DNA of 56,837 nucleotides from Bradyrhizobium valentinum (GTDB lineage: Bacteria > Pseudomonadota > Alphaproteobacteria > Rhizobiales > Xanthobacteraceae): positions 1 through 56,837 of the forward strand of contig NZ_LLXX01000180.1 of the NCBI RefSeq assembly GCF_001440405.1, written 5' to 3'. This document shows positions 49,807-56,837 of this stretch, piece by piece. A model generated the notes under the pieces. That model did not search any database. It worked only from the letters and a program-made list of their open reading frames with translations, and had not been told where the DNA came from. Made by a program: the position numbers and the translations under genes. Position 1 is the first letter of the stretch, and every line of letters starts with the position of its first letter.

Positions 49807-50676
49807 ATGAGCCTCAAGTTCACCATCGGTGATCTCACCATCCACCGCATCATCGAGCAGGAAACCACCTTCCTGCCGGCACTCGAGATGCTGCCGGGCC
49901 TGACGCCGGAAGTCCTGGCGGAGAACCGCGCATGGATGCGAGGCACCGGCGCGCTCGACGATAAGGACGTGCTGATCCTGTGCTTCCAGTCCTACGTGGT
50001 GAAGACGCCGCACCATACCATCCTGATCGATAGCTGCATCGGCAACGACAAGCCGCGGCCGCAGCGTCCGAAATGGAACATGAAGACCGACGATACCTAT
50101 ATGCGTGGGCTGGCCGCCGCCGGGATTTCCGTCGGTGACATCGACTACGTCATGTGCACGCATCTGCATGTCGATCATGTCGGCTGGAACACGCGGCTCG
50201 ACAATGGCCGCTGGGTGCCCACCTTCCCCAAGGCGCGTTACGTGTTCGACAAGACCGAATTTGACTACTGGACCGAGACGCACGCGAAAACGCCGGTGCC
50301 GCCGTTTGCCGACAGCGTCCTACCGGTTGTCGAAGCCAGGCAAGCCGAGATCGTCCGCAGCGACTTCGCGATCGGCGATCACACGCGCATCCTGCCGACG
50401 CCGGGCCACACGCCCGGCCATGTCGCCTTCACCTTTGGCCGCGGCAAGGATGACGCCGTATTCTCGGGCGACCTGATGCATTCGCCGCTGCAAACGCGCC
50501 ATCCGGAATTGTCCGTCAAGTTCGACGTCGATCAGGCCCAAGCGGCAACGACGCGGCGCAATTTCATGGAGCGCTACTGCGACACCGACACGCTGTGCTG
50601 CACCGCGCATTTCCCCTCGCCTTCGGTCGGAAAGATCCGGCGCAGCGGCAGCGGATTTTCCTGCGAGGCGACATGA
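49807..50676 (+). CDS. MBL-fold metallo-hydrolase (lactonase-like), second copy
   Basis: A 289-residue enzyme related to the product of the gene at 45895. It has an intact di-metal site: MCTHLHVDHVGWNTRLDNGR, PTPGHTPGHVAFTF, FSGDLMHSP and a late His in CTAHFPSPS. N-terminal residues 1-60 differ from the first copy. The gene lies between the serine hydrolase and enoyl-CoA hydratase genes and overlaps the latter by four bases (ATGA). It would hydrolyse a lactone, thioester or similar bond in the local pathway. The substrate is unknown. Confidence 0.88.
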   Translation: MSLKFTIGDLTIHRIIEQETTFLPALEMLPGLTPEVLAENRAWMRGTGALDDKDVLILCFQSYVVKTPHHTILIDSCIGNDKPRPQRPKWNMKTDDTYMRGLAAAGISVGDIDYVMCTHLHVDHVGWNTRLDNGRWVPTFPKARYVFDKTEFDYWTETHAKTPVPPFADSVLPVVEARQAEIVRSDFAIGDHTRILPTPGHTPGHVAFTFGRGKDDAVFSGDLMHSPLQTRHPELSVKFDVDQAQAATTRRNFMERYCDTDTLCCTAHFPSPSVGKIRRSGSGFSCEAT

Positions 50677-51476
50677 GTTCAAACCCGTCCACTTTCGAGA
50701 CGCTGCTGGTCGAGCCGGTCGACGAGCATGTCACGATTATCAGAATCAACCGGCCAGAGGCATCCAACGCGCTCAACACCCAGATGGGCCGCGACCTCGT
50801 GCGCTATTTCGAGGATGTGGCGCTCGATCCGAAGAGCCTGCGTTGCATCGTGCTGACCGGCGCCGGCGACAAGGCGTTCTGCGCCGGCGGCGATTTGAAG
50901 GAGCGCCGCGGCATGACGGATGAGGCATGGACGCGCCAGCACGTCATCTTCGAGCGGATGGTGCGGGCATTGATCGACTGCCCCGTCCCAATCGTCGGCG
51001 CCATCAATGGCGCAGCCTATGGCGGCGGCTGCGAGATCGCGGGCTGTTGCGATTTCCTTTACGCCGCTGACAGCGCGCGTTTTGCGCTGACCGAAGTGAC
51101 GCTCGGCATCATGCCGGGCGGCGGCGGCACGCAAACCCTGCCGCGCGCCGTCGGCGAGCGCCGCGCCAAGGAGCTGATCCTGACCGGCAAGCCGTTTACA
51201 TCAGGAGAAGCGCGTGAATGGGGTTTTGTGAACGAAGTGTTTCCGCTGCCGGAGTTGTTGCCGGCGGCGCTGGCGACCGCCTCGCGCATCGCTCGCAACG
51301 CGCCGATCTCCGTCCGCCAGGCAAAACTGTCGATCCATCGCGGCCTGCAACTATCCCTGCGGGACGGCCTCGCGCTCGAGATCGAGGCCTATAACCGCAT
51401 GGTCCCAACCGAGGACCGCCGCGAGGGCGTGCTGGCCTTCAACGAGAAGCGCACGCCGAACTTCAAGGGCCGGTGA
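50673..51476 (+). CDS. Enoyl-CoA hydratase/isomerase family protein
   Basis: A 267-residue crotonase-fold enzyme. The oxyanion-hole strands are in AFCAGGDLKER and GAAYGGGCEIAGCCDF. Both catalytic glutamates of true hydratases appear kept, in GGCEIA and in LTEVTLGIMPGGGGTQ. It would hydrate enoyl-CoA thioesters in fatty-acid or aromatic-acid breakdown. The ATG at 50673 overlaps the stop of the MBL gene, so the two are coupled. The longer frame to 50595 lies inside that gene. It ends seven bases before the convergent Ogt stop. Confidence 0.9.
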   Translation: MSSNPSTFETLLVEPVDEHVTIIRINRPEASNALNTQMGRDLVRYFEDVALDPKSLRCIVLTGAGDKAFCAGGDLKERRGMTDEAWTRQHVIFERMVRALIDCPVPIVGAINGAAYGGGCEIAGCCDFLYAADSARFALTEVTLGIMPGGGGTQTLPRAVGERRAKELILTGKPFTSGEAREWGFVNEVFPLPELLPAALATASRIARNAPISVRQAKLSIHRGLQLSLRDGLALEIEAYNRMVPTEDRREGVLAFNEKRTPNFKGR

Positions 51477-51482
51477 AGACTC

Positions 51483-52025
51483 TCAATCGAACAGGCTCGG
51501 CGTGTGGTTCACCGCCGCGCCTTCGATCGTCAGCATTTTCAGCTTCGTCACCACCCCGCCATTGGCGGAGAAGCCGCCGGGCTTGTTGCCCGCCGCGAGC
51601 ACGCGGTGGCAGGGCACGACGATCGGACAGGGGTTGCGACCCAGCGCCTGGCCGACGTCGCGCGACAGCTCGACGCCACCGAGTTTCTTGGCGATATCGC
51701 CGTAGGTCATGGTCTTGCCCGGCGGAATAGTGCGCGCGATGTCGTAGACGCCGCGGTTGAATTCGGGAACGCCGTCGAGATCGAGCACGACGTCGGCGAG
51801 GTCATTCGGCTTGCCTTCAAGCAGCTCGACGATGCCGTCGATCGCGGCCTGTACCTTGGCCGGCGGCTCCGCCTCGACGAGGTCGTCATGACGCTGCTGC
51901 AGGCGGGTGCGGGTCTTCTTTTCGTCGCCCATCGGCAGTTGCACCGAGGTGATGCCGCGATCGCCCCAGACGATGCCGCAGCGGCCGATCGCGGTGTCGA
52001 ATATCGTAAAATGGTGCCCGGTCAT
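51483..52025 (-). CDS. ogt: Methylated-DNA--protein-cysteine methyltransferase
   Basis: Suicide repair protein that removes O6-alkyl groups from guanine onto its own cysteine. The 180-residue product ends with the DNA-binding helix and active site GQALGRNPCPIVVPCHRVLA (PCHRV cysteine). Upstream is TYGDIAKKLGG. The ATG at 52025 has GGAG six bases before it; an ATG at 52037 would add four residues with a poorer site. It is convergent with the enoyl-CoA hydratase and divergent from the alpha/beta hydrolases. The frame upstream to 52217 is not coding. Confidence 0.92.
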   Translation of the reverse strand: MTGHHFTIFDTAIGRCGIVWGDRGITSVQLPMGDEKKTRTRLQQRHDDLVEAEPPAKVQAAIDGIVELLEGKPNDLADVVLDLDGVPEFNRGVYDIARTIPPGKTMTYGDIAKKLGGVELSRDVGQALGRNPCPIVVPCHRVLAAGNKPGGFSANGGVVTKLKMLTIEGAAVNHTPSLFD

Positions 52026-52207
52026 GGCTGGCTCCATATTCTCCTGTTCAATGCCACCCAGCTTCCTCTCAGGCTCAAATCTAGGCTTGGAGATTATTGC
52101 TATCCACCCGAAACCTGAGGGAACTTGACGGCATGAACAACTTCCGCTGATCTGGTGTTCTCGCCAGCGCCCTTCAATGGCCTTGGTCCCCCACCTCACG
52201 AGATCCC

Positions 52208-53050
52208 ATGCAAACAATAAACGTCAACGGCTATGACATGGCCTATCTCGATGTCGGAAAAGATGCCTTCAATCGTCCGCCGCTGGTGTGCGTGCACGGT
52301 TCGCTGTGCGACTTCCGGATCTGGTCGTCGGTGCTGGGACCGCTGACGCGCAAGCATCGCGTGGTCGCGCCATCGTTGCGGCATTTCTTCCCGGACCATT
52401 GGGACGGCGTCGGCGACACCTATTCGATCGCGCAGCATGTCGAGGACGTCATCGCCTTCATCGAGAAGTTGGACGCGAAGCCGGTCGACCTGATGGGCCA
52501 TTCCCGCGGCGGCCACATCTGCTTTCGCGTCGCGCAGCGGCGGCCTGATCTGTTGCGCAAGCTGATCCTGGCCGAACCCGGCGGCGAACTCGACGCCACG
52601 CTCGATCCCGCCTACAAGCCCGGCCCCTCGCCGCTGGCCGCTCAGATCGCGGCCTCCGCCGAGGCAATCGTCAAAGGCGACATCGACGGCGGCCTGCAGA
52701 TCTTCTTGGATGCGCTGGAAGGCCCCGGCGCCTGGAAGCGCCTGCCGGCGACGCCGAAACAGCTTTTGCGCGACAACGCCACGACACTGGTGGGGCAAAC
52801 CCGCGACCAGCGTCCACTGCTCTCCAGGATGGATGCGGAAGCGATCAGGACACCGACGCTGTTCATCGGTGGCGCCAACACCAAGGGCACGTTCCCGCGG
52901 GTGCTGCATGCGCTGGCGGCCAACGTGAAGGGATCGCGCACCGAGATAATCCCGAACGCCACGCATCCGATGTTCGAACAGGCACCGCAGAAATATTGCG
53001 AGATCGTTTTGACATATCTCGCGGAGGATCGATCGCCATGCAGACCTTGA
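52208..53050 (+). CDS. Alpha/beta hydrolase, first of a tandem pair
   Basis: A 280-residue cytosolic hydrolase. The catalytic triad is suggested by the Ser of MGHSRGGHI, the Asp/Glu in the AEAIRTPTLFIGG region and the His of NATHPMFEQAP. The oxyanion loop is VCVHGSLCDFRIW. It resembles ester or C-C bond hydrolases. The next gene is a clear paralog starting inside its 3' end (53038 versus stop at 53050). The initial segment VNGYDMAYLDVG is identical in both, and the DNA there is also nearly the same. The substrate is unknown. Confidence 0.88.
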   Translation: MQTINVNGYDMAYLDVGKDAFNRPPLVCVHGSLCDFRIWSSVLGPLTRKHRVVAPSLRHFFPDHWDGVGDTYSIAQHVEDVIAFIEKLDAKPVDLMGHSRGGHICFRVAQRRPDLLRKLILAEPGGELDATLDPAYKPGPSPLAAQIAASAEAIVKGDIDGGLQIFLDALEGPGAWKRLPATPKQLLRDNATTLVGQTRDQRPLLSRMDAEAIRTPTLFIGGANTKGTFPRVLHALAANVKGSRTEIIPNATHPMFEQAPQKYCEIVLTYLAEDRSPCRP

Positions 53051-53862
53051 CCGTCAACGGCTATGACATGGCCTATCTCGATGTTGGCAGAGGTTCCGAC
53101 AACAGCACGCCACTGGTTCTCGTGCATGGCACACTCGGCGACTTTCGCACCTGGAACGCCGTGCTGGGCCCGCTTACAAAAAAGCATCGCGTGATTTCGC
53201 TGAGCCTGCGGCGGTTCTTTCCGGAGCACTGGGATGGTGCCGGCAACGACTATCTGATGGCGCAGCACGTCGCCGACGTGATCGGCTTCATCGAAGAGCT
53301 GAATGCGGGACCGGTCGATCTGATCGGCCATTCCCGCGGCGGCCATATCGGCTTCCGGGTGGCGCAGGCGCGGCCGGATCTGTTGCGAAAGGCCATTCTC
53401 GCCGAACCGGGCGGCGATCTCGAACCATCACTGCAGCCAGCCAGTCCGCCTCCCGGCCCGGTGCCGCTGGGGCCGCGCATTCCGCTCGCAGCGGAGATGG
53501 TGCGAAGCGGGGACATCGACGGTGCGCTGGCTCTGTTCGTCGACGGGATCGACGGCGAAGGCGCGTGGGTAAAGTGGCCTGCGGTGGCGCGGCAGCAATT
53601 GCGCGACAACATCCATACGCTGCTCGGCCAGGTCGGCGAGAACCGCAAGCCGTTTTTGAGAAGCGAAGCGGAATCGATCAGGACGCCGACCTTGTTGATC
53701 GGCGGTGGAGACACCAAGGGCGCGCTGGCGGTGATCTGGCGCGTGCTGGCCGAACATATTCCGGGCGCGCGGACGGCAGTAATCCCGGGCACCCGTCACT
53801 GGATGTTCGAACAGGCGCCGCAGGAATTTTGTAACGTCGTACTGGAGTTTCTCGCGGCGTAG
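53038..53862 (+). CDS. Alpha/beta hydrolase, second of a tandem pair
   Basis: A 274-residue paralog of the preceding hydrolase. The same motifs occur: VLVHGTLGDFRTW, IGHSRGGHIGFR with the nucleophile Ser, a matching C-terminal TPTLLIGGGDTKG and a GTRHWMFEQAP His. It starts within the last 13 bases of the first gene, so translation is coupled. The two may have split substrates after duplication or form heteromers. It ends 15 bp before the convergent cyclase. Confidence 0.88.
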   Translation: MQTLTVNGYDMAYLDVGRGSDNSTPLVLVHGTLGDFRTWNAVLGPLTKKHRVISLSLRRFFPEHWDGAGNDYLMAQHVADVIGFIEELNAGPVDLIGHSRGGHIGFRVAQARPDLLRKAILAEPGGDLEPSLQPASPPPGPVPLGPRIPLAAEMVRSGDIDGALALFVDGIDGEGAWVKWPAVARQQLRDNIHTLLGQVGENRKPFLRSEAESIRTPTLLIGGGDTKGALAVIWRVLAEHIPGARTAVIPGTRHWMFEQAPQEFCNVVLEFLAA

Positions 53863-53877
53863 GCCGGCGGCCGGCCG

Positions 53878-55638
53878 CTACTTCTGATCCAGCCGCCACG
53901 CACCATCCCAATCGGCGGCCGGCGGATCAGCCTGAAAGTGCTCGACACGTTGGGCCATCGCTTTGGATGGCCCATCGCCGGGGACCGCCTCGAGCGCCGC
54001 CTGGAAGGCCCGGCGCGCATCATCCCAGCGGCGCGTCCGATAGGCCGCGAGGCCCTCGGCGTACCGCGCCAGCAGTTCAAGTTGCTTCTCGGTCAACTCG
54101 CCCGCGCGCCCGATGATCTCGAACACCGTTTCGGGACGGGTCTGGCCTGCGACGACCAGCCGGTCAATCTCGCGCGATTCCACCGCATCGCCGGCCGCCG
54201 TGATCGCAGCCTCGGAAACCAGCGAGTGGCTACCGTAGATCTTGTTGACGTTCTCCAGGCGCGACGCGAGATTGACCGCGTCTCCCATCACCGTGTAGCT
54301 CATCATGAACTCCGAGCCGATGCTGCCGACGAGGACCTCACCGGTCGCAATGCCGATGCGCACTTCGCAGTCGCTTGTCACGGTGCGCACGCCAAGCAAT
54401 TCGGGCAGTTCGGTGCGCAGCGCGGTGCCGCGATCAGCCATCTCGACGGCGGCAAGGCAGGCCAGCCGTGCCTGTTCGCTATGCTCGGTAAACGGAGGGC
54501 CCCAATAGGCCATGATCGCATCGCCGATATATTTGTCGATGATGCCGCGATGGCTGCGGATCGGCCCCGACATCGTCGAGAGATAGTGGTTCATCACCTT
54601 GACGAGGCCCTGCGGCGTCGTGCCCTCGCTCAGGCTGGTAAAGCCCTTCATATCGCAGAACAGCACCGTCATCACCCGCCGCTCACCGTCCCTCGCAGTC
54701 AGCGACTGCGGGGCGATCAAGCCTTCTACGACGCGCGGGTCGACATAGCGGCCGAACGTTTCGCGCAGGCGCTCCTTGTGGCGCAACTGCTCGACCATGT
54801 TGTTGAAGGCCGTCGTGAGCTGGCCGATTTCGTCCCGCGTGGTGACGTCGATCGATTCGTCGAGCCGGCCGGCTTCCACCGCACGGGTGCCGTCCAGCAG
54901 CCGCCGTACCGGTCGCGTAATGCCGGTGCTGATGAAAAGCGAAAACATCAATCCGAGGATGCCCGCAAGCAAGGTCAGGACAACGGAGATGACAGTGGCA
55001 GTCCTCTGGTCACGCATCGTCACCACGGCATCGCTGCGGACCTGCGCCAGCATGTCCGTGCGGATGTCTTCGATTCTTTGGTTGAGTTCGTCGCGCAGTG
55101 TGTCGGTCCGGGCCAAGCTGGCCCTCGCCTCCATGATATTCCCGGCATCGAGCAGGGATAATAGCCGCTTGTATTCTTCGCCGAGATAGCGACGAAGATC
55201 GCTGGTCACGCGTTCGATTCGATCGTCGATCCGGCCGAGCTGGGCGTTGTCGGAGTAGGTGGAGACATCGTCGATGATCGCATTGATCAGGGCACGCGCC
55301 GCTTGCGCTTCCCGTTCGATCTCCTCTCCCTTCGCCTCATAGACTTTTCGGTGATCAGCGGAGAATGCCATGTCGGGCGGCGACTGCATCCTGCCGATCA
55401 CGATCCGGCGCAGCGCCAGCGCCTGTTCCAGCGAGCGAACATTCATCCGCGCCAGATGTCCGTAAGCCTCAACGTATTTGCTGCTGAACTCGTCGAGCTG
55501 ATGGGAAATCTTGCGTGTCATCACCGTCGACAGCGCAGAGGTGATCGCCATCAGGAAGATCAAGCCGATGGCGATGCCGAGGATCCGCTTTCGGATGGTC
55601 GGTCGCAGCATGGACAGGCGTTCTAAAGGGACAGACAT
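53878..55638 (-). CDS. Membrane-bound adenylate/guanylate cyclase with HAMP domain
   Basis: A 586-residue receptor-type class III cyclase. Helix 1 (ILGIAIGLIFLMAITSALST) starts near residue 20, then a periplasmic sensing region of about 190 residues. Helix 2 (VISVVLTLLAGILGLMFSLF) leads to a HAMP segment (TRPVRRLLDGTRAVEAGRLD). The cyclase domain contains VLFCDMKGFTSLSEG and YIGDAIMAYWG, the two metal aspartates, then GIATGEVLVGSIGS and YTVMGDAVNLASRLENV. A tail follows with tetratricopeptide-like helices (LARYAEGLAAYRTRRWDDAR). The ATG at 55638 was chosen; an ATG 27 bases downstream is also possible. Confidence 0.88.
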   Translation of the reverse strand: MSVPLERLSMLRPTIRKRILGIAIGLIFLMAITSALSTVMTRKISHQLDEFSSKYVEAYGHLARMNVRSLEQALALRRIVIGRMQSPPDMAFSADHRKVYEAKGEEIEREAQAARALINAIIDDVSTYSDNAQLGRIDDRIERVTSDLRRYLGEEYKRLLSLLDAGNIMEARASLARTDTLRDELNQRIEDIRTDMLAQVRSDAVVTMRDQRTATVISVVLTLLAGILGLMFSLFISTGITRPVRRLLDGTRAVEAGRLDESIDVTTRDEIGQLTTAFNNMVEQLRHKERLRETFGRYVDPRVVEGLIAPQSLTARDGERRVMTVLFCDMKGFTSLSEGTTPQGLVKVMNHYLSTMSGPIRSHRGIIDKYIGDAIMAYWGPPFTEHSEQARLACLAAVEMADRGTALRTELPELLGVRTVTSDCEVRIGIATGEVLVGSIGSEFMMSYTVMGDAVNLASRLENVNKIYGSHSLVSEAAITAAGDAVESREIDRLVVAGQTRPETVFEIIGRAGELTEKQLELLARYAEGLAAYRTRRWDDARRAFQAALEAVPGDGPSKAMAQRVEHFQADPPAADWDGAWRLDQK

Positions 55639-55782
55639 GATCGAGAAACGGTATGAAAGCAACAATAGCGAAAGCCCGGCCGATCGTGGTCTGGCCGAGC
55701 TCGCCTGTTTAGCGCGCGCCGGTGAATTTAGCACGGTCCGGCGCGTTAAAGTTGATGATAGTTTGGGGAGATATGTTCGCAG

Positions 55783-56241
55783 CTATACCTTCCAGACGCC
55801 AACCGGCTGGCGCACGGCCACGTTAAGCCTGTTCCAGACATTGATGTTGGCGATCGCCAGAATCAGCGCCGCGAGCTCCTGCTCGTCGAAGTGCTTGTCG
55901 GCCTCGCCCCAGACCTCGTCCGGCACCGGATCGGCGCGGTCGCTGATCCGGGTCAGCGCTTCCGTCAAGGCCAGCGCGGCGCGCTCGGCTTCGGTGAAAT
56001 AAGGCGTGTCACGCCAGGCGGCCACCGCGAACAGGCGCTCGTCGGTTTCGCCGGCCTTCCTGGCGAGTTTTGGGTGCATGTCGACGCAGACGCTGCAGCC
56101 GTTGATCTGGCTGGCGCGCAGATGCACCAGTTCGAGCAGCTTTTCCGACAGGCTGTTTTTGGTCAATTCGCCCAGCGCCTGCAGCGCCTTCATGGCATCG
56201 GGAACGACCATCACCGGGTGATTCATTCGGGCTTCCATCAT
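55783..56241 (-). CDS. Carboxymuconolactone decarboxylase family protein (AhpD-like), ECF41 partner
   Basis: A 152-residue helical protein of the CMD/AhpD type with a redox motif INGCSVCVDMH (C-x2-C plus His) and the helix LLELVHLRASQ. Such proteins act as alkylhydroperoxidases or decarboxylases. It is divergent from an ECF sigma gene of the ECF41 kind. That group is known to sit beside and control a CMD, oxidoreductase or epimerase gene. A GGTCACA-N16-CGTC promoter-like pattern points at it from the gap. The ATG at 56241 has GGAG six bases upstream. Other Met codons at 56253 and 56226 are possible. Confidence 0.86.
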   Translation of the reverse strand: MMEARMNHPVMVVPDAMKALQALGELTKNSLSEKLLELVHLRASQINGCSVCVDMHPKLARKAGETDERLFAVAAWRDTPYFTEAERAALALTEALTRISDRADPVPDEVWGEADKHFDEQELAALILAIANINVWNRLNVAVRQPVGVWKV

Positions 56242-56292
56242 TTTGCGCTCCATATGGTTTGTTCCGTTTTGACGCGCCTTGCGCCGATTTGC

Positions 56293-56319
56293 TGTCACAT
56301 CGGCGCGGTTTCGTTCGTC
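56293..56319 (+). promoter_or_regulatory. ECF41-type promoter match toward the sigma gene
   Basis: TGTCACA (56293-56299), a 16-base spacer, and CGTC (56316-56319) match the motifs reported for ECF41-dependent promoters. It faces the sigma gene, 37 bases before the ATG, suggesting self-activation. Confidence 0.6.
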
Positions 56320-56327
56320 ACAGCCAA

Positions 56328-56354
56328 GACGGAACGCGACATGGGAATGTGACC
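56328..56354 (-). promoter_or_regulatory. ECF41-type promoter match toward the decarboxylase gene
   Basis: Read leftward, GGTCACA (56354-56348), a 16-base spacer and CGTC (56331-56328) repeat the same architecture with one mismatch in the first element. It faces the CMD gene, leaving a leader of about 80 bases. Confidence 0.55.
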
Positions 56355-56356
56355 GA

Positions 56357-56837
56357 ATGGACGAGAAAAAGTTTCTGGCTAAGCAATTCGAGGGGCCCAT
56401 CTGCGGGCTGTGGCCTACCGCATGCTGGGCTCGACCAGCGAGGTCGACGATGCCGTGCAGGAAACCTGGCTGCGGCTGAGCCGTTCCGATACCAGCGCGG
56501 TCGAAAACCTCGGAGGCTGGCTGACCACGGTCGTCGCCCGCGTCTGCCTCGATATGCTGCGGTCGCGCAAATCGCGGCGCGAGGAGCCGATGGGGCCGCA
56601 TGTGCCGGAACCTGCCGATGACGATGCGCACCAGCGCGATGTGGAGATGGCCGACTCGGTCGGCGCAGCGCTGCTGGTGGTACTGGAAACGCTGGGGCCG
56701 GCCGAACGGCTCGCCTTCGTGCTGCACGACATGTTTGCCGTGCCGTTCGAGGAGATCGCGCCGATCGTCGGCCGCACGCCCGCGGCGGCGAGGCAACTGG
56801 CCAGCCGCGCCCGCCGGCGGGTGCATGGCTCGCCGCC
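56357..56837 (+). pseudogene. ECF41-like sigma factor, frame broken near the N-terminus; partial at window edge
   Basis: The ATG at 56357 begins MDEKKFLAKQFE, a usual ECF41 start. After the Glu codon at 56390 the family continues in another frame: AHLRAVAYRMLGSTSEVDDA, then QETWLRLSR, GGWLTTVVARVCLDMLRSRK, and the region-4 part LGPAERLAFVLHDMFAVPFE. Only two bases lie between GAG (56390-56392) and GCC (56395), where about nine are expected, so a deletion of about seven bases shifted the frame. The alternative start, GTG at 56410 or ATG at 56422, would drop the first region-2 helix. The C-terminal SnoaL-like domain typical of ECF41 lies beyond the window. Sequencing error cannot be excluded. 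Confidence 0.6.

Overview
The window is GC-rich alphaproteobacterial chromosome, most likely Bradyrhizobium or a close relative. This is judged from gene content and style: rhizobial-type exopolysaccharide (EPS) genes, a LexA box of the form GTTC-N7-GTTC, an initiator tRNA typical of the group, and families of imperfect intergenic palindromes. The species call is inference, since no search could be run.

Layout. (1) 1-3743: a type I secretion ATPase with the start of a downstream partner gene (cut by the window edge), divergent from an acidic, His-tailed protein that could be its substrate. (2) 4006-6975: a two-gene redox unit, a cytochrome b561-type membrane protein fused to an ethylbenzene-dehydrogenase-like heme domain, followed by a 2Fe-2S/FAD/NAD reductase. 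(3) 7064-12787: a metallo-beta-lactamase-like protein with missing metal ligands, a gamma-glutamyltransferase-family enzyme, the relic of a Tat signal peptide gene, a copper amine oxidase and its divergent AraC/FeaR-like regulator. (4) 12784-36691: a large EPS locus. A leftward operon supplies precursors and the priming transferase (ExoY-like transferase, GDP-mannose synthesis, FkbM methyltransferase, UDP-glucose dehydrogenase, UDP-glucuronate epimerase). Rightward operons encode a small membrane protein, a PPP-type phosphatase, a short OPX export protein, an outer-membrane beta-barrel, a Wzc/ExoP-like tyrosine autokinase, a VpsF/Wzy-like polymerase, four glycosyltransferases, two acyltransferases and a Wzx flippase. 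An antisense GH10 glycanase and a methyltransferase are embedded in or flank it. (5) 37266-41411: an orphan solute-binding protein, SOS-controlled DNA polymerase IV, a class III cyclase, a recombinase scrap and tRNA-fMet. (6) 41721-53862: catabolic and detoxification genes (GMC dehydrogenase, atypical SDR, quinone-oxidoreductase-like enzyme, two MBL lactonase-like hydrolases, FAH, GST, class C beta-lactamase-like hydrolase, enoyl-CoA hydratase, Ogt, tandem alpha/beta hydrolases), punctuated by three palindromic repeats. (7) 53878-56837: a HAMP-containing adenylate cyclase, then a carboxymuconolactone decarboxylase divergent from an ECF41-like sigma factor whose reading frame is broken near the N-terminus.

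How the genes work together. The EPS locus is nearly complete for a Wzx/Wzy pathway: nucleotide sugars, priming, chain assembly, acylation, flipping, polymerisation and export are all represented. Two features are unusual: a short OPX protein paired with a separate beta-barrel, and a PPP phosphatase where a Wzb-type tyrosine phosphatase would be expected. At the right end, the decarboxylase and the sigma gene are divergent, and between them lie two oppositely oriented matches to the ECF41 promoter pattern, both with a 16-nt spacer.

Start codons were chosen by ribosome-binding site, overlap with the upstream stop and family length. Several differ from the longest open frame, and a number are GTG or TTG.
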